This document shows, one piece after another, positions 15,043 to 23,380 of a stretch of DNA of 64,000 nt. The DNA comes from Haliea sp. (lineage in GTDB: Bacteria > Pseudomonadota > Gammaproteobacteria > Pseudomonadales > Halieaceae). The stretch is from the NCBI GenBank assembly GCA_002692965.1, contig NZNC01000016.1, positions 1 through 64,000 on the forward strand. The letters run 5' to 3'. Position numbers and translations under genes: made by a program. Positions within the stretch are counted from its first letter, which is position 1. Each line of letters begins with the position of its first letter. Under the pieces are notes generated by a model. That model ran no database searches. It saw only the letters and a list, made by a program, of their open reading frames with translations, and was not told the DNA's origin.

Positions 15043-17169
15043 ATGGCCAGTGTGGCGTTCTCCGACAAGTATTTCAGCAGCCTGCTCAAGCTGAGCCCCA
15101 ACGAGCAGAGTCAGGCCAACAAGGCGGTCATGCAGTTCCAGCAGGATCCGCAGCACGGCAGCCTGCACTACGAAAAGCTCACGGCTTTCCGCGACAGCAA
15201 GCTGCGCTCGATACGTGCCAACCAGGATGTGCGCATCATCCTGGCCGCAGCGGAAAAGGAAGACCTCTACCTGATGCTTTACGTGGCTCACCACGAGCCC
15301 GCCTACCAGTGGGCGGCGAAGCGTAAGGTGGAGATCAACCCAAACACCGGTACCCTGCAGGTATTTACGGTCGAGGAGGCGTTCGCAGAGACCTTGGAGC
15401 CTGCGGCAAACACCGTGGCCCCAGAGCAGCAACCCGGCTTGTTTGATGCGCTGCGCGATCGCCAGCTGCTACAGCTCGGCGTTCCCGAAGATGCCCTGCC
15501 GCTGGTGCGTGCCATGCGTATCGAAGCCGATCTGGAAAACGCCCGCGACCGCGAGCAGATACCCCCGGATGCCTACGAAGGCCTGTTTATGCTGATGGCC
15601 GGTGCCAGCTTCGAGGAAGCCTTTAACGAAGTGGTTCCGGTGGAACCCGCGTCAGTGGATACCGAAGATTTCACCGCGGCACTGGCGCGGCCCGAGACAC
15701 AGGCGCACTTTGCGGTGGCTGACAACGAGGAGGCTTTGCAGGCGGTACTCAACCAGTCCATCGAGAAGTGGCGGGTATTCCTGCACCCGGCCCAGCGCCG
15801 GCTTGCCGAGGGCAAAAAAAACGGCCCGGTGCGTGTGCTTGGTGGGGCAGGAACCGGCAAGACAGTCGTGGCCATGCACCGTGCAAAATGGCTGGCCGAG
15901 CATGTTGCCCGCCCGGATTGCAAGGTTCTGTTTACTACCTTCACCCGCAACTTGGCCAGTGACATCCAGCAGAACCTGAACAAGATCTGCTCCCAGGAAG
16001 CCCTGAAGAACGTCGAGGTCATCAATCTCGACGCCTGGGTGCTGGCCTTTCTGAAAAAGCACGGCTATGACTACGGTCTGCTGATGGACAGCGGCGAGGA
16101 AAGGCGCCTCTGGCAACAGGCCTACTCGGAGAAACCTGCAGGTATCGACCTCAGCCTGGCCTTCTTCCAGGAGGAGTGGGCGCGGGTGATTCAGCCCCAG
16201 TCCGTCAGTAGTGAGCTGGAATACCGCAAGGCCTCGCGTATCGGCCGCGGCACGCGACTGAACCGCCAGCAACGCGTCGAGATCTGGCCGGTATTCGAGC
16301 GCTACCGCCACCTGCTGGTCAGCAACTACCTGAAGGAGACGGACGACGCCTACCGCGATGCCCGCAGCCTGCTGGAGCGCCAGCCCGATCTGCGCCCCCC
16401 ACTGTGCTCGGTCATTGTCGATGAGGCCCAGGATATGGGCACCCAGGCCTTCATGCTGATTCGCGCACTGGTGCCGCCGGGACCCAATGACTTGTTTATC
16501 GTCGGCGACGGTCATCAGCGCATCTATGGCAAGAACAAGGTCGTTCTGGGTCAGTGCGGCATTGATATTCGCGGCCGCAGTGCGCGCCTCAAGGTCAATT
16601 ACCGCACCACCGACGAGACTCGCAAGCTGGCAGTAAGCATCCTTGAGGGTGTCGGTGTGGATGATCTGGATGGCGGCGAGGATACCCAGGCCTTCTATCA
16701 CTCCCTCATGCATGGCCCCGTGCCTGAGGTGCGATGTCTCGATTCCCTGCAGTCACAGGCCGCGGCGATCCTCAGTGCCCTGCAGGAGCACGCGCTTACT
16801 CCCGAGGCTTGCTGCGTCATCGCCCGTACCCGCAAGGAGCTGGAGAGCCTGCGTGCCAGCCTGGAGTCCGCCGGCCAGCTCTGTCACACCCTGGATGGTC
16901 GCAGTGCGACAACGCCCGAGGGCGCCCTCAATCTGGCCACCATGCACCGGGTGAAGGGCTTGGAGTTTGACGGTGTGTTTCTCGCCTCTGCCAACCAGGG
17001 CCTGGTGCCCCTGCGCTTCGTGGTCGAAAGCGCCGGAGATCCCGTGACTCGCCGGCAGCAGGAGAACGAGGAGCGGGCACTGGTCTATGTCAGCCTCACC
17101 CGCGCCCGCAAACTGGCCTGGGTGTTTGGCTACGGGCAGATGAGCGAGTGGTTCCAGGCCGCGGTGTGA
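15043..17169 (+). CDS. RelE/ParE-like domain fused to UvrD/Rep-type helicase
   Basis: This is a 708-residue protein. Residues 1 to about 110 look like a RelE/ParE-fold toxin domain (short helices, then KLTAFRDSKLRSIRANQDVR-type strands and a YVAHHEPAY segment). A superfamily 1 helicase follows, with Walker A GGAGTGKT (267-274), motif II VDEAQD (459-464), NYRTTDETR near 520 and VYVSLTRAR near the C-terminus. The ATG at 15043 is 33 nt after the giant helicase stop, so both probably share a transcript. In known proteins of this type the RelE-like part may contact RNA or ribosomes, or serve only as a nucleic-acid-binding fold. I infer a nucleic-acid-processing effector acting with the giant helicase. 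Confidence 0.87.
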   Translation: MASVAFSDKYFSSLLKLSPNEQSQANKAVMQFQQDPQHGSLHYEKLTAFRDSKLRSIRANQDVRIILAAAEKEDLYLMLYVAHHEPAYQWAAKRKVEINPNTGTLQVFTVEEAFAETLEPAANTVAPEQQPGLFDALRDRQLLQLGVPEDALPLVRAMRIEADLENARDREQIPPDAYEGLFMLMAGASFEEAFNEVVPVEPASVDTEDFTAALARPETQAHFAVADNEEALQAVLNQSIEKWRVFLHPAQRRLAEGKKNGPVRVLGGAGTGKTVVAMHRAKWLAEHVARPDCKVLFTTFTRNLASDIQQNLNKICSQEALKNVEVINLDAWVLAFLKKHGYDYGLLMDSGEERRLWQQAYSEKPAGIDLSLAFFQEEWARVIQPQSVSSELEYRKASRIGRGTRLNRQQRVEIWPVFERYRHLLVSNYLKETDDAYRDARSLLERQPDLRPPLCSVIVDEAQDMGTQAFMLIRALVPPGPNDLFIVGDGHQRIYGKNKVVLGQCGIDIRGRSARLKVNYRTTDETRKLAVSILEGVGVDDLDGGEDTQAFYHSLMHGPVPEVRCLDSLQSQAAAILSALQEHALTPEACCVIARTRKELESLRASLESAGQLCHTLDGRSATTPEGALNLATMHRVKGLEFDGVFLASANQGLVPLRFVVESAGDPVTRRQQENEERALVYVSLTRARKLAWVFGYGQMSEWFQAAV

Positions 17170-17183
17170 TTTGGGAGGGGTGT

Positions 17184-17597
17184 TTACCGCTCCCCCAGCA
17201 ACACCGCCCTCGAAAACGCCAGAAAGTCATCCAGGCGATGCTCGATGATATTCACGGTGATCGGTAGCTGCAGCGCCTGGTATTCGTGAACTGCAATATT
17301 GCGGAAGCCGACCATGCGCTTGAGGGATTCGGCAAGCTCAAGATCAATAATGCCCGCTCGGGCGAGCAGCGCAAAGACGTCGCGAGCGCCCTGGGGGACG
17401 CCCAGCTTGTCCCGGCGGACCAGGTGCTGGCCCATGTCGAGGGCGGCTTCGCAGGCGCGCTGTATATTCAGGATGGCGGCGTCCTGACGAGTGTAGTCGG
17501 TAGCGAAGCCATCGGGATTGGCCTGGTACTCCTCCCGGGCCCGGGCCACACAGCGCTCAATGCTGGCGGCCTTGTTGAGCAGTACATCATCAACCAT
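17184..17597 (-). CDS. hepT: HepT-like HEPN RNase toxin (DUF86)
   Basis: This is a 137-residue all-helical HEPN protein. The catalytic RX4HXY motif is intact: Arg99-Asn100 then His104 and Tyr106 within GFRNIAVHEY. HepT cleaves RNA or tRNA and is silenced when its partner MntA adenylylates the motif tyrosine. The ATG at 17597 overlaps the end of mntA by 8 nt, giving the usual antitoxin-first order on the minus strand. A longer upstream extension of the frame reads through mntA and is not credible as protein. The pair closes the defence island and faces the UvrD-like gene tail to tail. Confidence 0.92.
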   Translation of the reverse strand: MVDDVLLNKAASIERCVARAREEYQANPDGFATDYTRQDAAILNIQRACEAALDMGQHLVRRDKLGVPQGARDVFALLARAGIIDLELAESLKRMVGFRNIAVHEYQALQLPITVNIIEHRLDDFLAFSRAVLLGER

Positions 17598-18000
17598 GCA
17601 CACTGCCTCGCGCGTGAATGTCCACCAGCAGGCCAGCCCGGGCCTCGTCCAGCGCGGTTTTTTCACTGAGGATAAAAGCCTCGTAAATACCGGCCTGGGC
17701 ATCCCGCGCCCACCAGCGCTCGCCACCGGTAATGATCTGGTACTGCATGACCGTGGAGGCAGCCCGCAGATCCACCAGGTCCACCGGGCAGTTCACCTGC
17801 TCCGAGAGTTCACCGGCCAACTCCCAGAGTCTCAAAGGGTCCACCATGCCGGGGATCAGAACCGCGAGGTCCAGATCGCTGTCAGGCCCCGCGGTCCCCG
17901 CTACCTGGCTGCCGAATGCGTATACCGCGAGTAGCTCAGGGAGTTGCTGGCGGAGGTTGGCGACAATACGGTCTGGGCTCACGAAAATGGTTGGGTGCAT
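17590..18000 (-). CDS. mntA: MntA-like minimal nucleotidyltransferase antitoxin
   Basis: This is a 136-residue minimal nucleotidyltransferase. The signature GSX10DXD is complete: Gly30-Ser31, then Asp42 and Asp44. MntA transfers AMP groups from ATP onto the HepT active-site tyrosine and so blocks its RNase activity. It overlaps hepT by 8 nt at its 3' end. The 223 bases up to the next gene (18001-18223) are a divergent intergenic region that must hold promoters for both directions; I saw no strong palindrome in it. Confidence 0.93.
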   Translation of the reverse strand: MHPTIFVSPDRIVANLRQQLPELLAVYAFGSQVAGTAGPDSDLDLAVLIPGMVDPLRLWELAGELSEQVNCPVDLVDLRAASTVMQYQIITGGERWWARDAQAGIYEAFILSEKTALDEARAGLLVDIHARGSVHG

Positions 18001-18223
18001 GCAGCAGCTCGGGCGTCGACGGTATTGCCTACGTTAGCGGCAGCTGACCGCCTGGGCAAGCTGTCGTTGATACACGCGCCAGGCAGAAATGCTTATTCGC
18101 CATCCGGCGGCTCGATTCAACATTAGCAGCTATCACCAGCAACTATACTGTGGTGCAGGGGGTCACACACTGTGTTCGTGCAGTGCTGCAGCTCAAGCTA
18201 CACACAAAAAGGAATGTCGAGCC

Positions 18224-19771
18224 ATGAACGGAGCAGAGAGCCTGATCAACACACTGGTCGCCAATGGCGTCGACCTCTGTTTCACCAACCCCGGCACCTC
18301 GGAAATGCATTTCGTCGCGGCGCTGGATGAGGTCCCGGGCATGCGCTGTGTGCTGGGGCTGTTCGAGGGCGTTGTCAGCGGTGCCGCGGACGGCTACGCG
18401 CGCATGGCGGGCAAGCCGGCGGCGACCCTGTTGCACCTGGGGCCGGGGCTGGGGAATGCCCTGGCCAACGTGCACAACGCCCGCAAGGGGCACGTGCCCA
18501 TGCTGAATATCATCGGCGATCACGCCACCACGCACCGCCAGTTCGATGCCCCGCTGAGCTCGGATATCGCCGGCATTGCCGGGCCGGTGTCCCACTGGGT
18601 ACATACCTGCGAGCGGCCGGAGCATATAGCCGAGGACGCGGCAGAGGCGGTGCGGCGAGCGGCGGCGGGTCAGGTTGCCACCTTGATACTGCCCGCAGAC
18701 GTCTCCTGGGGCGACAGTCCGGGCGGCGCGGGCCCCGTGGTGGCACGGCCAGGATCGGCTCCGGTGCCGGCGGAGCGCCTGCAGAAAGCGCTGGGCATGC
18801 TGCGCGCCGGGAAGCGCACCGGCATCATGCTGGGTGGGCGCGATGTCAGCGGAGAGCAAACCCTGCTGGCCAGCCGCATTGCCCGGGCCACCGGGGCCCG
18901 CGTGTTTACCGACACCTTCCCCACACGAGTGCGCCGCGGTGCCGGCACCGGTCGAGTCGAGCGGCTGCCCTACCTGGCGGAATTCGCACTGGATGCGCTC
19001 AAGGGGCTTGAGCAGTTGATACTCGTCGGGGCGGCGTCGCCGGTCTCCTTCTTCGCCTACCCGGATTTGCCGGGGCGCCTGGCACCCGAGGGCTGTGACG
19101 AGTTGGTCCTGGCGCAGCCCGGGGAGGATATCGAGCAGGCCCTCGAGCGTCTGCTGGAGCTGCTGGATGCGGTCAATGTCTCCCCTGACGTGTATCCCCT
19201 GGAGTTGCCCGAGCTGCCCAGCGGAGAGCTCGATGCCAACAGCGTGGCGCAATCACTGGCGCACTACCTGCCGGAAAACGCCATTGTGGTGGACGAGGGT
19301 ATTACCGGTGGCATGGCCTGCTTTCCCATGACCGCCTGTGCCCAGCCCCATGACTGGCTGAACCAGACCGGAGGCGCGATTGGTTGGGGCCTTCCGGCTG
19401 CGGTGGGCGCCGCGCTGGCCTGCCCGGATCGCCGGGTCATCTGCCTGGAGGGTGACGGCAGCGCCATGTACACCCTCCAGGCACTCTGGACTATGGCTCG
19501 GGAGCACCTGGATATTACCGTGGTGATTTTCAACAATCGCCGCTACGGCATTCTCGAGCTGGAATTTCAGCGCACGGGTGCCCGCGGTGGGACACCGGGC
19601 CCCAAGGCCGCAAGCTCGCTGAATATTGGCAGCCCGGATATGGACTTTGTGGACATGGCTCGGGGCATGGGGGTGTCGGCTTCGACCGTCGCCACGATCG
19701 ACGAGTTCAAACAGGCCCTGGAGCAGGCCTTGGCTGCCCCGGGACCCAGGTTGATCGACGTGCTGTTGTAG
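18224..19771 (+). CDS. Thiamine-diphosphate-dependent acetolactate-synthase-like enzyme
   Basis: This is a 515-residue TPP enzyme of the IlvB/benzoylformate-decarboxylase superfamily. The N-terminal PYR domain has the catalytic glutamate in GLFEGVVSGAADGYAR. A central domain follows. The C-terminal PP domain has the metal/TPP motif GDGSAMYT followed by FNNRRYGIL. The ATG at 18224 follows an AAGGAA site (18209-18214). No regulatory small subunit gene (ilvN) is adjacent, and the protein is shorter than biosynthetic acetohydroxyacid synthase. It is therefore more likely a catabolic 2-oxoacid lyase or decarboxylase of unknown substrate. Confidence 0.85.
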   Translation: MNGAESLINTLVANGVDLCFTNPGTSEMHFVAALDEVPGMRCVLGLFEGVVSGAADGYARMAGKPAATLLHLGPGLGNALANVHNARKGHVPMLNIIGDHATTHRQFDAPLSSDIAGIAGPVSHWVHTCERPEHIAEDAAEAVRRAAAGQVATLILPADVSWGDSPGGAGPVVARPGSAPVPAERLQKALGMLRAGKRTGIMLGGRDVSGEQTLLASRIARATGARVFTDTFPTRVRRGAGTGRVERLPYLAEFALDALKGLEQLILVGAASPVSFFAYPDLPGRLAPEGCDELVLAQPGEDIEQALERLLELLDAVNVSPDVYPLELPELPSGELDANSVAQSLAHYLPENAIVVDEGITGGMACFPMTACAQPHDWLNQTGGAIGWGLPAAVGAALACPDRRVICLEGDGSAMYTLQALWTMAREHLDITVVIFNNRRYGILELEFQRTGARGGTPGPKAASSLNIGSPDMDFVDMARGMGVSASTVATIDEFKQALEQALAAPGPRLIDVLL

Positions 19772-19810
19772 CAGGGCGCCAGCCCCCGGGGGCGGCCTGC
19801 TACGGAGACA

Positions 19811-20764
19811 CTACCTGCGTATAGAAAGCCTGCGAAGTCCGAGGCTCCCCAGGCCACCGGCCAGCAGAACCAGCAGGGGCAGAGGCAGCACCGGGATCGG
19901 TGCGGCGGGCTGCTCGGTTGCCGTCGCCGTGGCGTTAACGATCTCGCTCGCTTCGGCGGGCGAGATGCCGGCTGTCAGGCTGCTGTCGATGGTTTCAAAG
20001 CTGTTGAACTGCTGGGCATTTGCGGTGGCGTTGGCCGTATCCGTGCTACCGCTTCCATCAATCTCGCCAATGCCGGCGAAGAACATCAGGCGCCGGGTGG
20101 AATTGGCGGGCACGGTGAGCGCGAAGGTGGCACCGAGGCCCTGGGTTCCCGCGCAGTTGAAGACCGTCTGGGTGTAGGAAGAGGGCGTCAGGCCCGCACC
20201 GGGGAGATAGAAGACTGAGGTGTTTATCTCGCTGCTGGCGTCCCAGGTCTGGGCCCAGTTGTCGCCGAGATCGAAGGTGGCATCGCCGGAAGAGGTGGAG
20301 ACCAGGGTCGTGTTGCTGTCAGAGCCGAAGTTGGCTGGTACTTCCACGGTGACGGAGATCGGGCTGCCCGTGGGGTTGGTGAAACTGGCCAGGAGCCGGA
20401 AGGCCTCGATGGTATCCGAGAACCGGTATTCAGACGAGACGCTCAGGCCCGAAAGCGTTTGTGGGGCGACAGTGGCAATCGAGCCAGAGATTGAGAGCGC
20501 TCCCGACAGCGGTGTGCCGTCCACCCAGATGCCCCAGGCATTGTCGTACATGTCACCATCGCCATCCGCGGTGTTGGCGTCGCTCAGTAACACGCCGGCC
20601 GAGGCGGAACAGCTGCCGCTGAAGGCGCCGGCGTCTGTCCCGCCATTGGTGGTAAAAAACCAGTCCGTGCCGAGCGCAGTCGTTACGGTTTGAGCCTGGG
20701 CGCCGGCGGCCCCGAGCCACGCCACGCAAGCCAGCGCCAGGCCAATTCTGTTTTGCTTCTCCAT
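19811..20764 (-). CDS. Secreted beta-rich surface protein with C-terminal sorting-like tail
   Basis: This is a 317-residue protein. A Sec signal peptide ends near AGAQAQ (about residue 25). The body is Ser/Thr/Gly-rich and beta-like, with 'TDWFFTTNGG' and several Cys residues. The last 28 residues form a tripartite tail: Pro-rich IPVLPLP, a hydrophobic stretch rich in Leu and Gly, and a basic end RRLSIRR. Such tails are typical of exosortase/rhombosortase-type substrates (PEP-CTERM, IPTL-CTERM and relatives), but the diagnostic residues of none of the named families are clear. The ATG has a GAGGGG site upstream. No processing enzyme is in the window. Confidence 0.7.
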   Translation of the reverse strand: MEKQNRIGLALACVAWLGAAGAQAQTVTTALGTDWFFTTNGGTDAGAFSGSCSASAGVLLSDANTADGDGDMYDNAWGIWVDGTPLSGALSISGSIATVAPQTLSGLSVSSEYRFSDTIEAFRLLASFTNPTGSPISVTVEVPANFGSDSNTTLVSTSSGDATFDLGDNWAQTWDASSEINTSVFYLPGAGLTPSSYTQTVFNCAGTQGLGATFALTVPANSTRRLMFFAGIGEIDGSGSTDTANATANAQQFNSFETIDSSLTAGISPAEASEIVNATATATEQPAAPIPVLPLPLLVLLAGGLGSLGLRRLSIRR

Positions 20765-20924
20765 GGTATCCCCTCAGGTTTTCCGCATTGTTGATACACG
20801 TTGGCGGAAATCTCGCCTGCGCGGCCATGCACGCCCAAATCGAAAAATCAACAAAAAAGCCAACATTTTCAGAATATGTCTTTGTGTTGGATAAGGCAAG
20901 GCTGCCGGTTGTTTCCGGCCCTGC

Positions 20925-20947
20925 AAAAAAGCCCCGTGGGGCGGGGC
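20925..20947 (-). terminator. Rho-independent terminator on the minus strand
   Basis: On the minus strand GCCCCG, a 5-base loop, CGGGGC and then six T form a compact intrinsic terminator. It lies downstream of the Baeyer-Villiger monooxygenase and upstream of the surface protein, so it would stop transcription of the former. Confidence 0.75.
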
Positions 20948-20972
20948 GCAAGGAGAGGTCCTGGATTGTGTG

Positions 20973-20995
20973 AGAGCCCTCCGGGGGAGGGCTCT
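20973..20995. repeat. Perfect 10-bp hairpin just after the monooxygenase stop
   Basis: AGAGCCCTCC and GGAGGGCTCT are exact inverted repeats around a 3-base loop. No T run follows on either strand. It may stabilise the mRNA 3' end or help the terminator at 20925-20947. Confidence 0.6.
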
Positions 20996-21006
20996 GAAGG
21001 GTGGGC

Positions 21007-22635
21007 TCAGGAGGCCAGCTTTTCGAACTCCAGCTCCGGGTAGCCCTGGTTGGCCGACTCGTCCATCAGGTCGTAGTAGACGTTGGCGCCACCGAAGTAA
21101 ATCAGTACCCGCGGCGGCTTGTCCTCGCGGTTGGCACCCATCATCCAGGAGTGCACCTTGTCGCCTTCCGCCATCAGTGTCTGGTCGTGGATCTCGGCGG
21201 TGTGCTTGGTCCACTCGTCCTCGGCGTCATGCCGCGGCTTGACCACGTCGTAGCCCTCGCTTTCCACCTTCCTGATGCAGTTGGTGATCCACATCACATT
21301 CTGCTCGATGGAGGTGGGCAGGTTGGCGAAGGGTGCCTGGGGCCCGGTGACGATAAACATGTTGAGGAAGTCCGCCACGCAGACGCCCATGATCGACTTG
21401 GACTGTTCCTGCCACTTCTCGGACAGGGTCTGGCCGGCGGCGCCGCGAATCGGGAAGGCTTCCAGGGCGCCGGTGTAGGCCTTGAAGCCGGTTGCCAGCA
21501 CGATGATGTCGAACTCGTAGAGGTTCTCGGTGGTGCGCACGCCGGTTTCGGTGATCTCGACGATGGGTTCCTTGTCCTTAATGTCCACCAGGTGCACGTT
21601 ATCGCGGCTGTAGGCTTCCAGGTAGCCGTGATCCAGCGGCGGGCGCTTGGCGAACAGGGGGTAGTCTTCCAGCTTGGGTACCAGGATGTCGGCGATTTCC
21701 GGATCGTCAATCCGCTCGCGCATCTTGTCGATGATGAACTGTGAGGCCATGCGGTTGGCCTCGGGGTTGGAGAGCAGGTCCTCGAAGGTCTCGAACACCC
21801 AGCGGAAACTGCCGGTCCATTTTTCCTCGAAGATGCGCTGGACTTCTTCCGGCGACGATTCTGCGGCCCTGCGCCCCTCGGCGGTGTCGAAGGCCATGCC
21901 GAAGATGTGGTTGCGGCACTTGTTGATGATCTCGTCGTAGTTGGCCTTGATCTCTTCCTCCCATTCCGGGGTCATCGGCTTCTGCATCGCCGGCATGATG
22001 AAGTTGGGGGTGCGGTGGAAGACCGTGACACTTGCCGCGTCCTGGGCCATGATCGGCAGCATTTGCACGGTCGTGGCGCCGGCGCCAATGATGCCCACCC
22101 GCTTGCCTTTGTAGTCCAGACCCTCAGGCCAGCGCGCGGAATGGAAGAGGGGGCCCTTGAAGCTGTCCATGCCCTTGATCCGCGGGATCTCCGGCTCGGA
22201 AATCATGCCCATGGCGCTGATGAAGTATTTGCAGGTGTAGGACTCGCCACCCTTGGTGGTGACTTTCCACTGGGCGCTGTCTTTCTGGTACTCGGCGGAG
22301 ACAATTTCGGTGTTCAGCTGGATATCCGGCCACATGTTGCAGCGATCGGCCACGAAACGGAAGTAGTCGTGGGTTTCCTTCCAGTCCGGATAGCGGCGGG
22401 TCCAGGACCACTCCTGCAGCAGCTCCTTGGAGAAGGTCAGGCAGTAGTAGTAGCTTTCGCTGTCGGTCATGGCGCCGGGGTAGCGGTTCCAGGTCCAGGT
22501 GCCGCCGACGTCGTCGGCCTTGTCGAAGACGCGGATGGACAGGCCCGCCTCGCGAATGTGGTGAATCAGCGCCAGACCGGCAAAGCCGGCGCCGATGGCG
22601 ATGACGTCGAAGTCGGGTTGCTGCTTGCTGCTCAT
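21007..22635 (-). CDS. Flavin-dependent Baeyer-Villiger monooxygenase
   Basis: This is a 542-residue class B flavoprotein. The N-terminal FAD motif is GAGFAG (15-20) and the second, NADPH-binding motif is GIIGAG (181-186). Between them lies the Baeyer-Villiger fingerprint FxGxxxHxxxWP (Phe159, Gly161, His165, Trp169-Pro170). These enzymes insert oxygen next to a ketone to give an ester or lactone, using NADPH and O2. Likely substrates are cyclic, steroid or terpenoid ketones, but the specificity cannot be read. It is a single-gene unit with its own promoter and terminator. Confidence 0.93.
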   Translation of the reverse strand: MSSKQQPDFDVIAIGAGFAGLALIHHIREAGLSIRVFDKADDVGGTWTWNRYPGAMTDSESYYYCLTFSKELLQEWSWTRRYPDWKETHDYFRFVADRCNMWPDIQLNTEIVSAEYQKDSAQWKVTTKGGESYTCKYFISAMGMISEPEIPRIKGMDSFKGPLFHSARWPEGLDYKGKRVGIIGAGATTVQMLPIMAQDAASVTVFHRTPNFIMPAMQKPMTPEWEEEIKANYDEIINKCRNHIFGMAFDTAEGRRAAESSPEEVQRIFEEKWTGSFRWVFETFEDLLSNPEANRMASQFIIDKMRERIDDPEIADILVPKLEDYPLFAKRPPLDHGYLEAYSRDNVHLVDIKDKEPIVEITETGVRTTENLYEFDIIVLATGFKAYTGALEAFPIRGAAGQTLSEKWQEQSKSIMGVCVADFLNMFIVTGPQAPFANLPTSIEQNVMWITNCIRKVESEGYDVVKPRHDAEDEWTKHTAEIHDQTLMAEGDKVHSWMMGANREDKPPRVLIYFGGANVYYDLMDESANQGYPELEFEKLAS

Positions 22636-22730
22636 AGCGGGTGTGCCTCTTTATATTTACTCAGGTCAGGGATCCGGAAAGCTGGCTGTTTGATAGTAGT
22701 CTCTTGCAGCCTATTTTTGAATTCGATTTA

Positions 22731-22760
22731 ATTATACTTGCTAGGCGCAAACAAGCAAGT
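22731..22760 (-). promoter_or_regulatory. Promoter with embedded inverted repeat upstream of the monooxygenase
   Basis: On the minus strand TTGCTT (22758-22753), a 16-bp spacer and a perfect TATAAT (22736-22731) form a good promoter. The inverted repeat ACTTGCT (22736-22742) / AGCAAGT (22754-22760), with an 11-bp spacer, covers the -35 and spacer. That is the expected position for a TetR- or MarR-type repressor. No regulator gene is adjacent. Confidence 0.55.
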
Positions 22761-22896
22761 TGCCAGGAGTGAGTTTTTAGCGGGAGATTTGATCGAGGTC
22801 AAGTGTTGATTATTCCGCGAGCGCCGTATTGCCCGGGATGTTCGCGGCAGTGCCTGTGCGGCCTGTGCCCGCCCCTGTGCCAGTGGGTGGAGGGGC

Positions 22897-23325
22897 TCAG
22901 GGCAGGCGCGCGCGCAGCGCGCTCGCGTCCAGGCTGGTGTAGTCCTTGTCGATTTCCAGGGAAATCAGACTCTTGAGCGGACCGCTCAAGGCACTGCGCA
23001 GCAACCCCAGAAAGGCCGGCGCGGCAACCAGAACCAGCTGGTCGATATCGTGCTGTTCGCGCAGGGTTTCCAGTTCCTGGGCGACTTCCCGGGCGAAGAC
23101 CTCGCGTTCGTGCTCGCGGGCATCCACTCGCTGGTCCATCGCGTGTCGGCCCTGGCCGTGGCTGTCGAAGGCCCGGCCGGCGCGATCGGTGAGCAGTTCC
23201 GACGGTTTCTTGCGCGCATCCGGGTGGTTGAGCTGGAATTGCTGCTCCAGGGGGGCGACGGGGCTTTTGGCGGTATACAGGGTGGCGCGGGAACTATTGG
23301 CAGAGACGACCCAGACGCTGGACAT
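22897..23325 (-). CDS. Host attachment protein family (PF10116-like)
   Basis: This is a 142-residue soluble protein starting MSSVWVVSANSSRATLY. It has a hydrophobic first strand, a central DSHGQGRHAMDQ region and an 'IDQLVLVAAPAFLGLLR' strand-helix, features of the family named 'protein required for attachment to host cells' and its eRF1-like relatives. The start at 23325 has GGAGGG just upstream; a longer frame exists but lacks a site. The biochemical role of this family is not established. It stands alone between a 261-nt intergenic region and cho. Confidence 0.75.
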   Translation of the reverse strand: MSSVWVVSANSSRATLYTAKSPVAPLEQQFQLNHPDARKKPSELLTDRAGRAFDSHGQGRHAMDQRVDAREHEREVFAREVAQELETLREQHDIDQLVLVAAPAFLGLLRSALSGPLKSLISLEIDKDYTSLDASALRARLP

Positions 23326-23380
23326 GATAGCGATCCCTCCGTTGTCGAGTGCTCTGCTCCAGTGTAGCTGCCTGCGGGGC

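Noticed and set aside
18224-19771. Biosynthetic acetolactate synthase IlvB
   Set aside because: No ilvN or ilvC neighbour and a shorter length; a catabolic TPP enzyme is more likely.
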